A stretch of DNA of 11,140 nucleotides from SAR202 cluster bacterium (GCA_009391605.1 VFGQ01000093.1:1-11140); one strand, 5' to 3'; counted from the first letter of the stretch, positions 1 through 7,128 are shown. Numbers and translations: made by a program. The notes: generated by a model from the sequence alone, not told the origin.

Positions 1-1
1 T

Positions 2-517
2 GATGTCGAGAAAGAGGCATCAGTTTTATTGATTGATGCTCTTGAAAATTTAGGTGATCAGTATGGGATATATTGTTTTTCTGGTTATGGAAGAGAAAAT
101 GTAGAGTTTTATACAGTTAAAGATTTAGAAGAAAAGATGAATGATAATATTAAGGGTAGAATCGATAAAATTTCCCCATTACATGCAACTAGAATGGGAC
201 CAGCAATTAGGCATGCTATTTCTAAACTTGACAAAGTACACTCAAGAACTAAATTACTGTTCTTAATTAGTGATGGAAGACCTCAGGATCGAGGATATAG
301 CAGAGAAGGAGTGGAAAAAGAGTATGCAGTTCATGACACTAAAATGGCATTAACTGAGGCAAAAAATAAAGATATTACAGCTTTTTGTTTAACAGTAGAT
401 AAAAATGGACATGATTATCTTAAAACAATGACTCAGGATATGGGTTATGAAGTTTTAGATGATGTTAAAGATTTGCCAGAAAGATTATTGGATTTGTATA
501 GAAATTTAACAATGTGA
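2..517 (+). CDS. NorD/CbbO-like VWA-domain protein, C-terminal part (5' end outside window)
   Basis: The reading frame is open from base 2, so this is the last 171 codons of a gene whose start lies outside the window; an internal TTG at 29 is not needed as a start. The fragment begins DVEKEASVLLIDALENLGD and continues with FSGYGRENVEFY, RMGPAIRHAI, LISDGRPQD, YAVHDTKMAL, FCLTVDKNGHDYL and a final LPERLLDLYRNLT. That order is the C-terminal VWA domain of NorD/CbbO-type proteins. The Asp in ISDGRPQD is probably the last MIDAS metal ligand and the Thr of ATRMGP the middle one; the DxSxS part lies upstream of the window. Family members normally work with a MoxR/CbbQ-type AAA+ ATPase as a metallo-enzyme activase, so such a gene would be expected nearby upstream. 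The substrate enzyme cannot be told from this fragment, and NO reductase activation should not be assumed. It ends head-on against the DUF4340 gene with no gap. Confidence 0.85.
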   Translation, partial: DVEKEASVLLIDALENLGDQYGIYCFSGYGRENVEFYTVKDLEEKMNDNIKGRIDKISPLHATRMGPAIRHAISKLDKVHSRTKLLFLISDGRPQDRGYSREGVEKEYAVHDTKMALTEAKNKDITAFCLTVDKNGHDYLKTMTQDMGYEVLDDVKDLPERLLDLYRNLTM

Positions 518-1600
518 TTAATTTTTTATTGGAGGATTATCATATAACCCAATAACTGCATCAACCCATTTTGCATCAATCGCTAGCACAGGTTTAATAT
601 ATTCATTGTTTTCTGAATACGCATAATAGCTTTTGCCATCTTTAGTTTTATCACCTATCTTATATAAGATGCCATCAATAAATTCAGTTCCTTTAGCTGA
701 AAAAGAATTGAATCTTAATTCAATTGCATCACTTGTTTGGTTTATTCCATATTCTATGTAATCTTCTGCTTCAGTGGCCATTGATTCGACAACAGTGATA
801 CTATTTGGCCCAGATAATAAATGAGTGGATTGAGCCCATAATTCTTCATTAAGTGAAATTTTCTCACCTACTTTTAGGAAGGCAGCGTATCCTATTCCGG
901 GTTCTTTATTGAGTGAATTAGATGTTTTTTCATCATTTGAATCAGTTAAATCCATAAAATACCAGTCTTTATTATTTTTAGTTTCAAACTTTTTAGCAGG
1001 AGTAGCTTGGGATTGAATATCACCTTTATATATTGCAAGTCCTACTATAGTTTCAGGATTTCTTTTGATATACCATTTTGGTATTGGTGGATCATCAATC
1101 AATCTTCCAAGTACATCATTCCAAGATGAGGCAATGATGAATAATTCTTCAAAATCATTTATTTGACAATAATAATGTTTAAAATCTGAAGTAGCATCAC
1201 CTAGTTTTAAACTTAAGTGCCTTCCTCCAATTAAATCAAAATCAATTATTAATGCAGGGTCATCCAGTCCATATTCTGCAGGGTCATCAATTTTGTCTGC
1301 AACGAGTAGTCTTTGTGTTTGAGGACCACTTAATAATAAGGTTACACCACCCCACCTTGTATAGCTTGGAGGTATTCCTTTAGGATCTACAAATGACCAT
1401 GTAGTATCTTCGTTTTTGTAAAATGATAATGATTTGTCTTTTTTTGTGAGTCCAAGATAATTTATATCATCCATAGATACTTGGTAAAACCATGGAGGAT
1501 CTATTTCTACTTCTTCAGTTGTATAATTAGTATAGTAATAAAAGAAAGCTCCTATACTTATTGCTATTATTGATAAAATAATTGTAATTTTAAAATTCAA
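518..1600 (-). CDS. DUF4340 domain protein, membrane-anchored, last gene of the ABC export operon
   Basis: This 360-residue protein has one N-terminal membrane segment (about residues 4-24, rich in Ile/Phe/Tyr) followed by a soluble, presumably extracytoplasmic, domain. It resembles the DUF4340 family, with beta-rich repeats such as YLGLTKKDKSLSFYKNED, a TWSF element and ...EYGLDDPALIIDFDL. DUF4340 genes commonly follow GldG-like genes in ABC export operons, and that context is the main support; the biochemical role is unknown. The start is TTG at 1600. An in-frame stop lies two codons upstream, an AAGGA ribosome binding site sits 7 nt before the TTG, and the next Met falls after the membrane anchor, so TTG is effectively forced. 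It lies 31 bp downstream of the GldG-like gene. Its stop codon directly abuts the stop of the convergent VWA gene, so there is no room for a terminator between them. Confidence 0.8.
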   Translation of the reverse strand: MNFKITIILSIIAISIGAFFYYYTNYTTEEVEIDPPWFYQVSMDDINYLGLTKKDKSLSFYKNEDTTWSFVDPKGIPPSYTRWGGVTLLLSGPQTQRLLVADKIDDPAEYGLDDPALIIDFDLIGGRHLSLKLGDATSDFKHYYCQINDFEELFIIASSWNDVLGRLIDDPPIPKWYIKRNPETIVGLAIYKGDIQSQATPAKKFETKNNKDWYFMDLTDSNDEKTSNSLNKEPGIGYAAFLKVGEKISLNEELWAQSTHLLSGPNSITVVESMATEAEDYIEYGINQTSDAIELRFNSFSAKGTEFIDGILYKIGDKTKDGKSYYAYSENNEYIKPVLAIDAKWVDAVIGLYDNPPIKN

Positions 1601-1607
1601 AGTTTAT

Positions 1608-1612
1608 TCCTT
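1608..1612 (-). promoter_or_regulatory. Ribosome binding site fixing the TTG start of the DUF4340 gene
   Basis: On the minus strand AAGGA stands 7 nt before TTG at 1600. Together with the in-frame TAA just upstream of the TTG it fixes that start. Confidence 0.6.
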
Positions 1613-1631
1613 AGTTTTAAGATAGGGTTAT

Positions 1632-3335
1632 TTACCTTCTTCTCCACCATACAACTATACTTGTTGTAATCATTAAAATAAATGGTAACCCACTACTCCA
1701 TTTTAAAAATTCTCTTTCTCTTCTGTTAACAACTAAAGATCTAAAAGGGACTACTTTTGGACGTATTGATATAACTTCATAATCTTCAGCAAGCCATGCA
1801 AGGGAATTTAAAATTAAGTCACTGTTTTGATTGCTATAGAACCATTTATTAGTAACAAAATCAGAATCAGCAAAGATCATAATTTTACTTAGATCAAAAA
1901 CTGGAATATTTGAATTTACTGGGCCTTGAGATTCTATGATAGTAATTAAAGAGAAAGGGCCTCTAATATCTGTGTCTTGATCAAATTTTGGTTTTTCTAT
2001 ATTGGATTCAAGCCAGCTAATACTTGTAGAGACAGCAATTTGAATATTTTTAACATGTAATGGTCTGTCAGCTGCAGGTATTGTTTCTAAAATAGCTCCT
2101 GAGCCAGGAAAAAATACAGCGTTGATTTGATCAGTGATAGATTGTATTCTTTTAGTTTCCGATTTATCGTTTCCTGTAAATTCTAGCAAGTTTATTTCAG
2201 GTACAAATTGGTTATTTGATTTTTGTATTAATGGTGTTAAAAAATTACTACCTGCCAGAGAACTTAATGGATCAGCTACAGGTTGTTGGGATACAATAAT
2301 TCCCCAATTATTTATTAAATCATTCCAAGATATGTGAGGATTTGGGTCAAGTAATAACGCAATTCTTCCTCCTGTTGCGATATAGTCTACTAATATTTGT
2401 GCATGATTGTTTGGCAGTGCTGATATTGGCCCAATAATTATAAGAGCAGCTGCGTCTTCAGGCATTTTTTCAATTTGGTCAAAATTTATAGATTTGACAC
2501 TATAATTATCTCTTTTTAATCCATCAACTAAATAGTCTATTCCAGGATCACTAATTTCGTTCGTAGTTGTGTCTCTAGATAAACTTTTTTCTTTATGTCC
2601 TGTGGAATAATAAATAACTTTTTGTTTGTCCCCCATAGATATTAACATTGCGGTTATAAAATCTTGTTCACTAAATGGGTTAAACCCTTTTTCATAAACA
2701 GGTTGTAATTTTCCGGTAGATAGATCCTCAAATATAATTGCAGGATATTGCATAACCCCATACTTGATAGCAAGGGATTTATTTAATTGTGGGTCTGTAA
2801 ATCTATAACTAAATTTATTTGAATTTTTTGCAAATTCACCTAATAAATCTTCAGCATTGGTTTTTAATTTTTCTTGTTCAAGGTCATTAGGTACAAAAAA
2901 TGCATTTGCTCTTACTGGAGTTTCAAGGTTGGATATTATTTTTTTTGTTTGTTTAGATAATGAGAATACTCTGGTTGCTGTAGTATCTAATCTGTATGAA
3001 TTAAGTATAAAGAAGCTATTTGTTAATATGGCAATTGAAATAAAAGCTATTAACATTATTAATGTATTAGTTCCATATCTTCCTCTTCTTCCTTTAAATA
3101 TTAATGTAGTAGATTTTGGTGATATTAAAATTCCAAGAAGTGACAAAGTAGTACCAGCTATAATGACAGATAGTGCAAAATCTTTGATTTCAATAATTAC
3201 AAAATAACTTATAGCTCCGAATATTATAGATAATGTTCCGGATATTAAAAGAAGGATACTCCAATAATTTAAATTTGTAACGAATGGTTTTACATCAGTG
3301 CTTATATTTTTAATATTATCAAGATATTTATTCAA
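1632..3335 (-). CDS. GldG-like ABC transporter auxiliary protein
   Basis: This 567-residue membrane protein is of the GldG / ABC-type uncharacterised transport family. Three N-terminal membrane segments (about residues 24-46, 52-72, 90-112) precede the family hallmark D-T-T-A-T-R-V-F-S-L-S-K-Q-T (117-130) and ETPVRANAFF. A large extracytoplasmic domain follows, with KVIYYSTGHKE, AALIIIGP and a GGRIALLLDP strand, the core typical of these proteins. A C-terminal membrane segment (about 547-563) ends in WWRRR on the cytoplasmic side. In Flavobacteria, GldG acts with GldA and GldF and is needed for gliding; elsewhere the cargo is unknown. The start is TTG at 3335, with GGAG 7 nt upstream embedded in the last codons of the permease, and no other start would keep the N-terminal segments. 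It lies 3 nt after the permease stop, so co-translation is likely. Membrane segments are judged by eye. Confidence 0.85.
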   Translation of the reverse strand: MNKYLDNIKNISTDVKPFVTNLNYWSILLLISGTLSIIFGAISYFVIIEIKDFALSVIIAGTTLSLLGILISPKSTTLIFKGRRGRYGTNTLIMLIAFISIAILTNSFFILNSYRLDTTATRVFSLSKQTKKIISNLETPVRANAFFVPNDLEQEKLKTNAEDLLGEFAKNSNKFSYRFTDPQLNKSLAIKYGVMQYPAIIFEDLSTGKLQPVYEKGFNPFSEQDFITAMLISMGDKQKVIYYSTGHKEKSLSRDTTTNEISDPGIDYLVDGLKRDNYSVKSINFDQIEKMPEDAAALIIIGPISALPNNHAQILVDYIATGGRIALLLDPNPHISWNDLINNWGIIVSQQPVADPLSSLAGSNFLTPLIQKSNNQFVPEINLLEFTGNDKSETKRIQSITDQINAVFFPGSGAILETIPAADRPLHVKNIQIAVSTSISWLESNIEKPKFDQDTDIRGPFSLITIIESQGPVNSNIPVFDLSKIMIFADSDFVTNKWFYSNQNSDLILNSLAWLAEDYEVISIRPKVVPFRSLVVNRREREFLKWSSGLPFILMITTSIVVWWRRR

Positions 3336-3338
3336 TAT

Positions 3339-4064
3339 TTATCTCCATCTACGCATTTCTAATATTAAAACTGTAAAAAAGAGAAATATCGAAGCTGTTG
3401 AAAAATAATAAACTATATTTCTTATGTCTATCACTCCTTTAGTAAAATCTCCATAATGATAATTGAGTGCCATTTCATTAAATATAGTGGATGGTATTCC
3501 GTCTAACATTGCTCCTAAAGAATCTAGGAATGAAAGTAATAATAATATAACAATCCCAACTACTGCAGATACTATTTGATTACTACTAAGTGAAGATGCA
3601 AATAATCCTACACTAAGAGTAGCAATACCATAAAGAATTATTCCTAAATACGCACTAAGTAATGGACCAAAATCAGGTGTACTGTAAATAAAAATCAATA
3701 TAACGTAGAAAAAAGTGCACAGTAAAGTTGAAATAAGAATTACAGTTGAAGCAAGGTATTTGCCCATGACTATTTCCCAATCTTTAACAGGGGAAGTAAG
3801 TAGTAATTCTAAGGTCCCTAATTTTTCTTCTTCCGAAAATAAACGCATTGTAATTAGAGGGGAAAATATAATAAATAACAAAGTTGTGGGTTCCAGATAT
3901 CCTCTGACATTAGATTCTGTAATTGGATTTGACTCACTTGGCACTATGCTTGTATTAAAAAACAACCATGTTAATCCCAAAAACATACCTCCAACTATAT
4001 ATGCCATTGGACTCGAAAAGTATGTTTTAATTTCTTTAGATGTTATTAATATAATGTTTTTCAA
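3339..4064 (-). CDS. ABC-2 type permease, GldF-like
   Basis: This 241-residue integral membrane protein has about six hydrophobic segments (roughly residues 19-37, 59-76, 103-127, 133-155, 163-183, 216-236). The N-terminus carries KEIKTYFSSPMAYIVGG, and the loop after the second segment carries MRLFSEEEKLGTLELLLTSP. Both are hallmarks of the GldF/NosY-like ABC-2 permease group, and the acidic/TLELL loop is the presumed coupling region for the ATPase. The length is normal for the group (about 240). It probably dimerises with the ATPase encoded just upstream to form the transport core. The start is TTG at 4064, in frame with the ATPase stop 15 nt upstream; the Shine-Dalgarno match is weak, so translation may depend on ribosomes arriving from the ATPase gene. 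A non-canonical ATT six bases upstream cannot be excluded as a start. The substrate is not predictable. Confidence 0.88.
   Translation of the reverse strand: MKNIILITSKEIKTYFSSPMAYIVGGMFLGLTWLFFNTSIVPSESNPITESNVRGYLEPTTLLFIIFSPLITMRLFSEEEKLGTLELLLTSPVKDWEIVMGKYLASTVILISTLLCTFFYVILIFIYSTPDFGPLLSAYLGIILYGIATLSVGLFASSLSSNQIVSAVVGIVILLLLSFLDSLGAMLDGIPSTIFNEMALNYHYGDFTKGVIDIRNIVYYFSTASIFLFFTVLILEMRRWR
3343..3346 (-). promoter_or_regulatory. Ribosome binding site inside the permease 3' end, serving the GldG-like TTG start
   Basis: GGAG on the minus strand overlaps the Trp-Arg codons at the permease C-terminus, with a 7-nt spacer to TTG at 3335. This is typical of tightly coupled genes. Confidence 0.55.
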
Positions 4065-4076
4065 ATTAATTTCACT

Positions 4077-5015
4077 TTATTCGGAAGTTGTTATTTGCAA
4101 GAAAATATCTTCTAATGACATTCCCATGGATTGTAAACGAATTAATCCCCATCCATTATTTATTATAATTTTTGAAATTTCAGATCTAATATCACTATTA
4201 ATTTCAGATTCTATTGTAAAGGTAGAGAATTCGCTGGAAGATTTATTAATAGAAAATTCTACTGATTTTATATCATTAAATTTTTCTAATTCAGTGACTA
4301 TAGATTGTGGGGATCCAATAATATCAGCTTCGATTTTGTTTTTTCCTGACATAAGTGAACTTAGATTTTTAATAGTATCAGAAGCTGCTATTTCGCCTTC
4401 ATGAATAATTAAAACTCTTTCGCAAATTGAACTAACTTCAGGGAGTATATGACTACTTAATATTAGAGTGTGTTCACCTGAAAGATTTTTTATTAGTTGC
4501 CTTGTTTCAACTACTTGATTAGGATCAATCCCAATTGTTGGTTCATCTAGAACTAATACTTCAGGTTCATGAATTATTGCTTGAGAAATACCCACTCTTT
4601 GCCTAAACCCTTTAGAAAGTTTTGAGATTAAACTATTTCTATAATCTTCTAATTTACAAATTTCTATAACATTATCTACTTTAGATTTAATATTTTTTTT
4701 GTTAAGTCCTCTGAGTAATCCCATGTATTCAATATATGAGTACACAGTCATGTCCGTATATAAAGGAACAGTTTCAGGTAAATATCCAATTTTTCTACGT
4801 GCTTCTATTGACTGGGTTACAATATCATTACCACCAACAGAGAGCTCCCCGCTAGTTGGGGGCATAAACCCAGTTATCATTTTCATAGTTGTAGATTTCC
4901 CTGCACCGTTTGGTCCTAAAAGTCCTACTATTTCTCCCTTTTCTATTTTGAAAGATATATTAGTTACAGCCGGAAAATCACCGTAGTATTTAGTTATATT
5001 TTTTAATTCAATCAA
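4077..5015 (-). CDS. ABC transporter ATP-binding protein, GldA-like
   Basis: This is a cytoplasmic ATPase of 312 residues. The Walker A motif is GPNGAGKS (34-41), the Q-loop position reads GYLPE (77-81, Glu instead of Gln as is usual in GldA-type ATPases), the signature is LSKGFRQR (133-140), Walker B is VLVLDEP (153-159), the D-loop follows as IGIDP and the switch His is H189 (SSH). A C-terminal region of about 100 residues after the nucleotide-binding domain ends MSLEDIFLQIT, a common tail in ABC-2 exporters. It should power the permease encoded 12 bp downstream. The start is TTG at 5015: an in-frame TAG lies four codons upstream, and the next Met (about residue 44) comes after Walker A, so TTG is required. 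Only a weak TAGG-type ribosome site is visible. This is the first gene of the four-gene operon, divergent from def. Confidence 0.92.
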   Translation of the reverse strand: MIELKNITKYYGDFPAVTNISFKIEKGEIVGLLGPNGAGKSTTMKMITGFMPPTSGELSVGGNDIVTQSIEARRKIGYLPETVPLYTDMTVYSYIEYMGLLRGLNKKNIKSKVDNVIEICKLEDYRNSLISKLSKGFRQRVGISQAIIHEPEVLVLDEPTIGIDPNQVVETRQLIKNLSGEHTLILSSHILPEVSSICERVLIIHEGEIAASDTIKNLSSLMSGKNKIEADIIGSPQSIVTELEKFNDIKSVEFSINKSSSEFSTFTIESEINSDIRSEISKIIINNGWGLIRLQSMGMSLEDIFLQITTSE

Positions 5016-5067
5016 ATATTGTACCTATAGTAATGGAATTACCATTCACGAAATGAAATGATAGTAT

Positions 5068-5096
5068 ATTCTATACGTTGTAACTATGTATAACAA
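5068..5096 (-). promoter_or_regulatory. Candidate sigma70-type promoter of the ABC operon
   Basis: Reading the minus strand, TTGTTA (5096-5091) and TAGAAT (5073-5068) are separated by exactly 17 bp, matching TTGACA and TATAAT at 4/6 and 5/6 positions. Transcription would begin near 5061 and give a leader of about 45 nt before the TTG at 5015. The -35 box lies inside the left arm of the inverted repeat at 5089-5122. In DNA this AT-rich such matches arise by chance fairly often. Confidence 0.4.
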
Positions 5097-5122
5097 TATT
5101 ATTAACTATATATATTGTTATA
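5089..5122. repeat. Perfect 11-bp inverted repeat, possible operator
   Basis: TATAACAATAT (5089-5099) and its exact reverse complement ATATTGTTATA (5112-5122) are separated by 12 bp. Arm centres are 23 bp apart, about two helical turns, as for a dimeric regulator on one DNA face. The left arm covers the presumed -35 box of the ABC operon, and the right arm ends 33 bp before the def start codon. It could alternatively act as an RNA hairpin in the def leader. Low complexity tempers confidence. Confidence 0.45.
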
Positions 5123-5155
5123 TTTTTAACATTAGAAAAAGATATAAGGAAATAT

Positions 5156-5677
5156 ATGGCATTATTAAATATATTACATTATCCAAATCCATTACTTAGA
5201 AAGAAGTGTAACAAAGTGACTGAAATTACTAAAGATATCATTGGATTGGCAGATAATATGTGTGAAACTTTAGCTTATCATAAAGGATTAGGGCTAGCTG
5301 GCAATCAAGTTGGTTATTTAAAAAGAATCATTGTTATTAAATTACCTGAAGAAGCAGAATTTAGAGTTTTGATTAATCCGGAAATAATTCAATCTTTTGG
5401 ATTAAGAGAAGTAGAAGAAGGATGTTTAAGTGTGCCAGGATATACAGGGATTGTGAATAGATCTATTTGGGTACGAGCAAAAGGCTTAGATATGCAGTGG
5501 AAGAAATGGAAAATAAAAGCAGAAGGCTTATTGGCTCAAGTTTTAGAACATGAAATTGATCATTTAAATGGAATTATGTATTTTGATCATCTTGTTGCTC
5601 ACAGCGAAGGTGAATGGCATGATGGTCTGGTGAAGATTCAAAATTCAGATACTGTAAACCAGTCTTCAATAATTTGA
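5156..5677 (+). CDS. def: Peptide deformylase
   Basis: This enzyme removes the formyl group from the N-terminal Met of nascent proteins, using a bound metal. All three family motifs are visible in the 173 residues: motif 1 GLGLAGNQ (44-51), motif 2 EGCLSVPG (88-95, metal ligand Cys90) and motif 3 LEHEIDHLNG (130-139, ligands His132 and His136, catalytic Glu133). Length is normal. Motif 1 departs slightly from the usual GxGLAAPQ, with Gly-Asn replacing Ala-Pro. The C-terminus (about 150-173) is a polar tail beyond the core. ATG at 5156 has AAGGA 5 nt upstream. It is the first gene of the def-cca-secD-secF run, 32 bp before cca. No formyltransferase gene (fmt), a frequent neighbour, is present here. 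Confidence 0.96.
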   Translation: MALLNILHYPNPLLRKKCNKVTEITKDIIGLADNMCETLAYHKGLGLAGNQVGYLKRIIVIKLPEEAEFRVLINPEIIQSFGLREVEEGCLSVPGYTGIVNRSIWVRAKGLDMQWKKWKIKAEGLLAQVLEHEIDHLNGIMYFDHLVAHSEGEWHDGLVKIQNSDTVNQSSII

Positions 5678-5678
5678 T

Positions 5679-5698
5679 TAATTATATTTTTATAATTA
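5679..5698 (+). repeat. Intercistronic AT hairpin between def and cca
   Basis: TAATTATA-TTTT-TATAATTA is a perfect 8-bp stem with a 4-nt loop. It begins one base after the def stop codon and ends 11 nt before the cca ATG. It contains only A-T pairs and is followed by GATAGAAAAAA rather than a T-run, so it is not a standard terminator. It might affect cca translation or transcript processing. Confidence 0.4.
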
Positions 5699-5709
5699 GA
5701 TAGAAAAAA

Positions 5710-7128
5710 ATGTTTAATAATAAAATAGATAAAAATATTAGAGATTTACTTAATCTAATTTCATCTTCCAGATTTAACACTTATTTGGTAGGTGGATGTG
5801 TTAGAGATATTATTTTAGGCTACACTCCTAAAGATTTAGACGTTTTGGTAGAAGATGATATTGATGAATTTTCAATATTTTTGTCTAGATCATTAAATAG
5901 CAAGATTATTAAGTTTCAAAACCATGGTTTTGAAACCTTTAGAATTATTAATACTAAAACTAAATTAAATATTGATATTACAAAATATTCCAATGGTAAT
6001 GACGGGTTTCTTAATGATCTTTCTATGAGAGATTTTACAATAAATTCTATGGCTATTAGCTTAAATGATGGGAAATTTGATTTCAATGATATTGTTGATC
6101 CGTTTCATGGACTTGAAGATTTGAATAATAATTTAATTAGATATGTATCTAAAGATTCAGTGTTATTTGATCCTCTAAGATTATTAAGGTCAGTAAGATT
6201 GTCATCTAAGCTTAATTTTAATATTGAAGAAAATACTAAAAAGTATTTTATGATTAATAGTGAAAAAATAAATATTGTAAGTAATGAGAGAATTAGAGAC
6301 GAAATTATTGATATATTTGCATTAAATAATTCATCTAAAGCTTTGATATTGATGGAAGAGTTGAATATTTTAAATCAAGTATTTCCTGAGATCCAATTAA
6401 CTAATGGAATAAATCAAGGAGGATTACATGATAAAGATGTGTACATGCATTCCTTAGCTACTTTATATTTTATTGAAAATATTATAAATGAAAATTTATT
6501 TCCTGAGATAAGTTTGAATAATAGTGTTTTCGCACATGAAAATACTATTATTCCTTATATCAAATTAGCTGCTTTTTTACATGATATTGGTAAACCTGAT
6601 ACTAAAAGTTTTCTTCAATCTCGTATTAGATTTATTTCTCATGAAGACTATGGTTCAAAAATTTCGGAAAAAATTACAATACGATTAAAATTTAGCTTGA
6701 AAGTAAAAAAATACATATCCTGTTTGATTAAAAACCACTTGAGACTAGGGCATTTAATTTCATTACCAGATTTCCCATCTGACAGAGCAATTAGAAAGTT
6801 ATCTAGAGATTGTTATGATGTTATAAATGATTTAATTTATTTAGATTTTGCTGATTATTTAGCTACTAGTCAAAATAATTTTAATAATTACCTTGATCAT
6901 TATAATGATTTAAGGAAAATCTATTTTAGAATTATGCAATTTAGATCAGATAAGATCAAAAAATACGATAAGATTATAGATGGTAAAGAAATCATGGAAA
7001 TTTTTGGATTGAATGAAGGTCCAGAAGTTGGTAGGGTTTTAGATGCTATTCAAGATGATATTATCAATAATGGTAATATTAAAAAAAGCGAAGCTATTAA
7101 ATTGGCAAAAAAAATATTAAATAATTAA
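5710..7128 (+). CDS. cca: tRNA nucleotidyltransferase / poly(A) polymerase family protein with HD domain (CCA-adding enzyme)
   Basis: This class II nucleotidyltransferase probably adds or repairs the 3' CCA end of tRNAs. The catalytic head has YLVGGCVRD (25-33) with the metal-binding pair Asp42/Asp44 in KDLDV; further motifs are MRDFTINSMA (106-115), DPFHGLEDL (130-138), FDPLRLLRSVR (153-163) and ERIRDE (193-198). An HD domain follows (LAAFLHDIGKPD, His291-Asp292; later KNHLRL), which in this family can have phosphohydrolase activity. The C-terminus ends in helices with GKEIMEIFGLNEGPEVG, a usual tail motif. At 472 residues the length fits HD-type CCA enzymes. In the DPLR motif the residue before Asp is Phe rather than the more usual acidic residue. 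Whether it adds CCA, only A, or poly(A) cannot be read from sequence. ATG at 5710 lacks a good ribosome site. It lies 18 bp before secD. Confidence 0.92.
   Translation: MFNNKIDKNIRDLLNLISSSRFNTYLVGGCVRDIILGYTPKDLDVLVEDDIDEFSIFLSRSLNSKIIKFQNHGFETFRIINTKTKLNIDITKYSNGNDGFLNDLSMRDFTINSMAISLNDGKFDFNDIVDPFHGLEDLNNNLIRYVSKDSVLFDPLRLLRSVRLSSKLNFNIEENTKKYFMINSEKINIVSNERIRDEIIDIFALNNSSKALILMEELNILNQVFPEIQLTNGINQGGLHDKDVYMHSLATLYFIENIINENLFPEISLNNSVFAHENTIIPYIKLAAFLHDIGKPDTKSFLQSRIRFISHEDYGSKISEKITIRLKFSLKVKKYISCLIKNHLRLGHLISLPDFPSDRAIRKLSRDCYDVINDLIYLDFADYLATSQNNFNNYLDHYNDLRKIYFRIMQFRSDKIKKYDKIIDGKEIMEIFGLNEGPEVGRVLDAIQDDIINNGNIKKSEAIKLAKKILNN
5913..5936. repeat. Perfect 24-bp palindrome inside cca
   Basis: The half-site GTTTCAAAACCA is followed immediately by its exact reverse complement TGGTTTTGAAAC, centred on CCATGG, with no spacer. 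It lies in frame in cca and encodes Phe-Gln-Asn-His-Gly-Phe-Glu-Thr (about residues 69-76). It may be coincidental or a protein-binding site; no second copy was noticed in the window. Confidence 0.6.

Larger units (their letters stand above)
5016..5155. promoter_or_regulatory. Divergent control region between the ABC operon and def-cca-secDF
   Basis: This is the largest non-coding gap in the window and must contain the promoters of both operons. It is very AT-rich. The minus-strand promoter candidate (5068-5096) and an 11-bp inverted repeat (5089-5122) are listed separately. For the plus strand I find no convincing -35/-10 pair; TTGTAA at 5078-5083 with TATTAA at 5100-5105 (16-bp spacer) is a weak possibility. 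The def ribosome site AAGGA is at 5146-5150, 5 nt before ATG. A smaller inverted repeat, AATGG-AATTA-CCATT, lies at 5032-5046 in the presumed leader of the ABC operon. Confidence 0.6.

Noticed and set aside
526..555. TTATTGG ... CCAATAA inverted repeat just past the VWA gene, considered as a terminator
   Set aside because: Seven-bp arms with a 16-nt loop and no T-run after the stem on either strand.
2134..3207. Plus-strand open frames (2134-2337 and 2857-3207) opposite the GldG-like gene
   Set aside because: Antisense to a conserved membrane protein gene, no supporting start signal; the hydrophobic composition mirrors the opposite strand.
3715..4404. 229-codon plus-strand open frame opposite the permease and ATPase genes
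   Set aside because: It lies antisense to two genes with unmistakable ABC motifs, has no ribosome site and resembles no family; it is a by-product of the opposite strand's codons.
4699..4986. 95-codon plus-strand open frame opposite the ATPase 5' end
   Set aside because: It exactly overlies the Walker A region of the ATPase gene and has no independent support.
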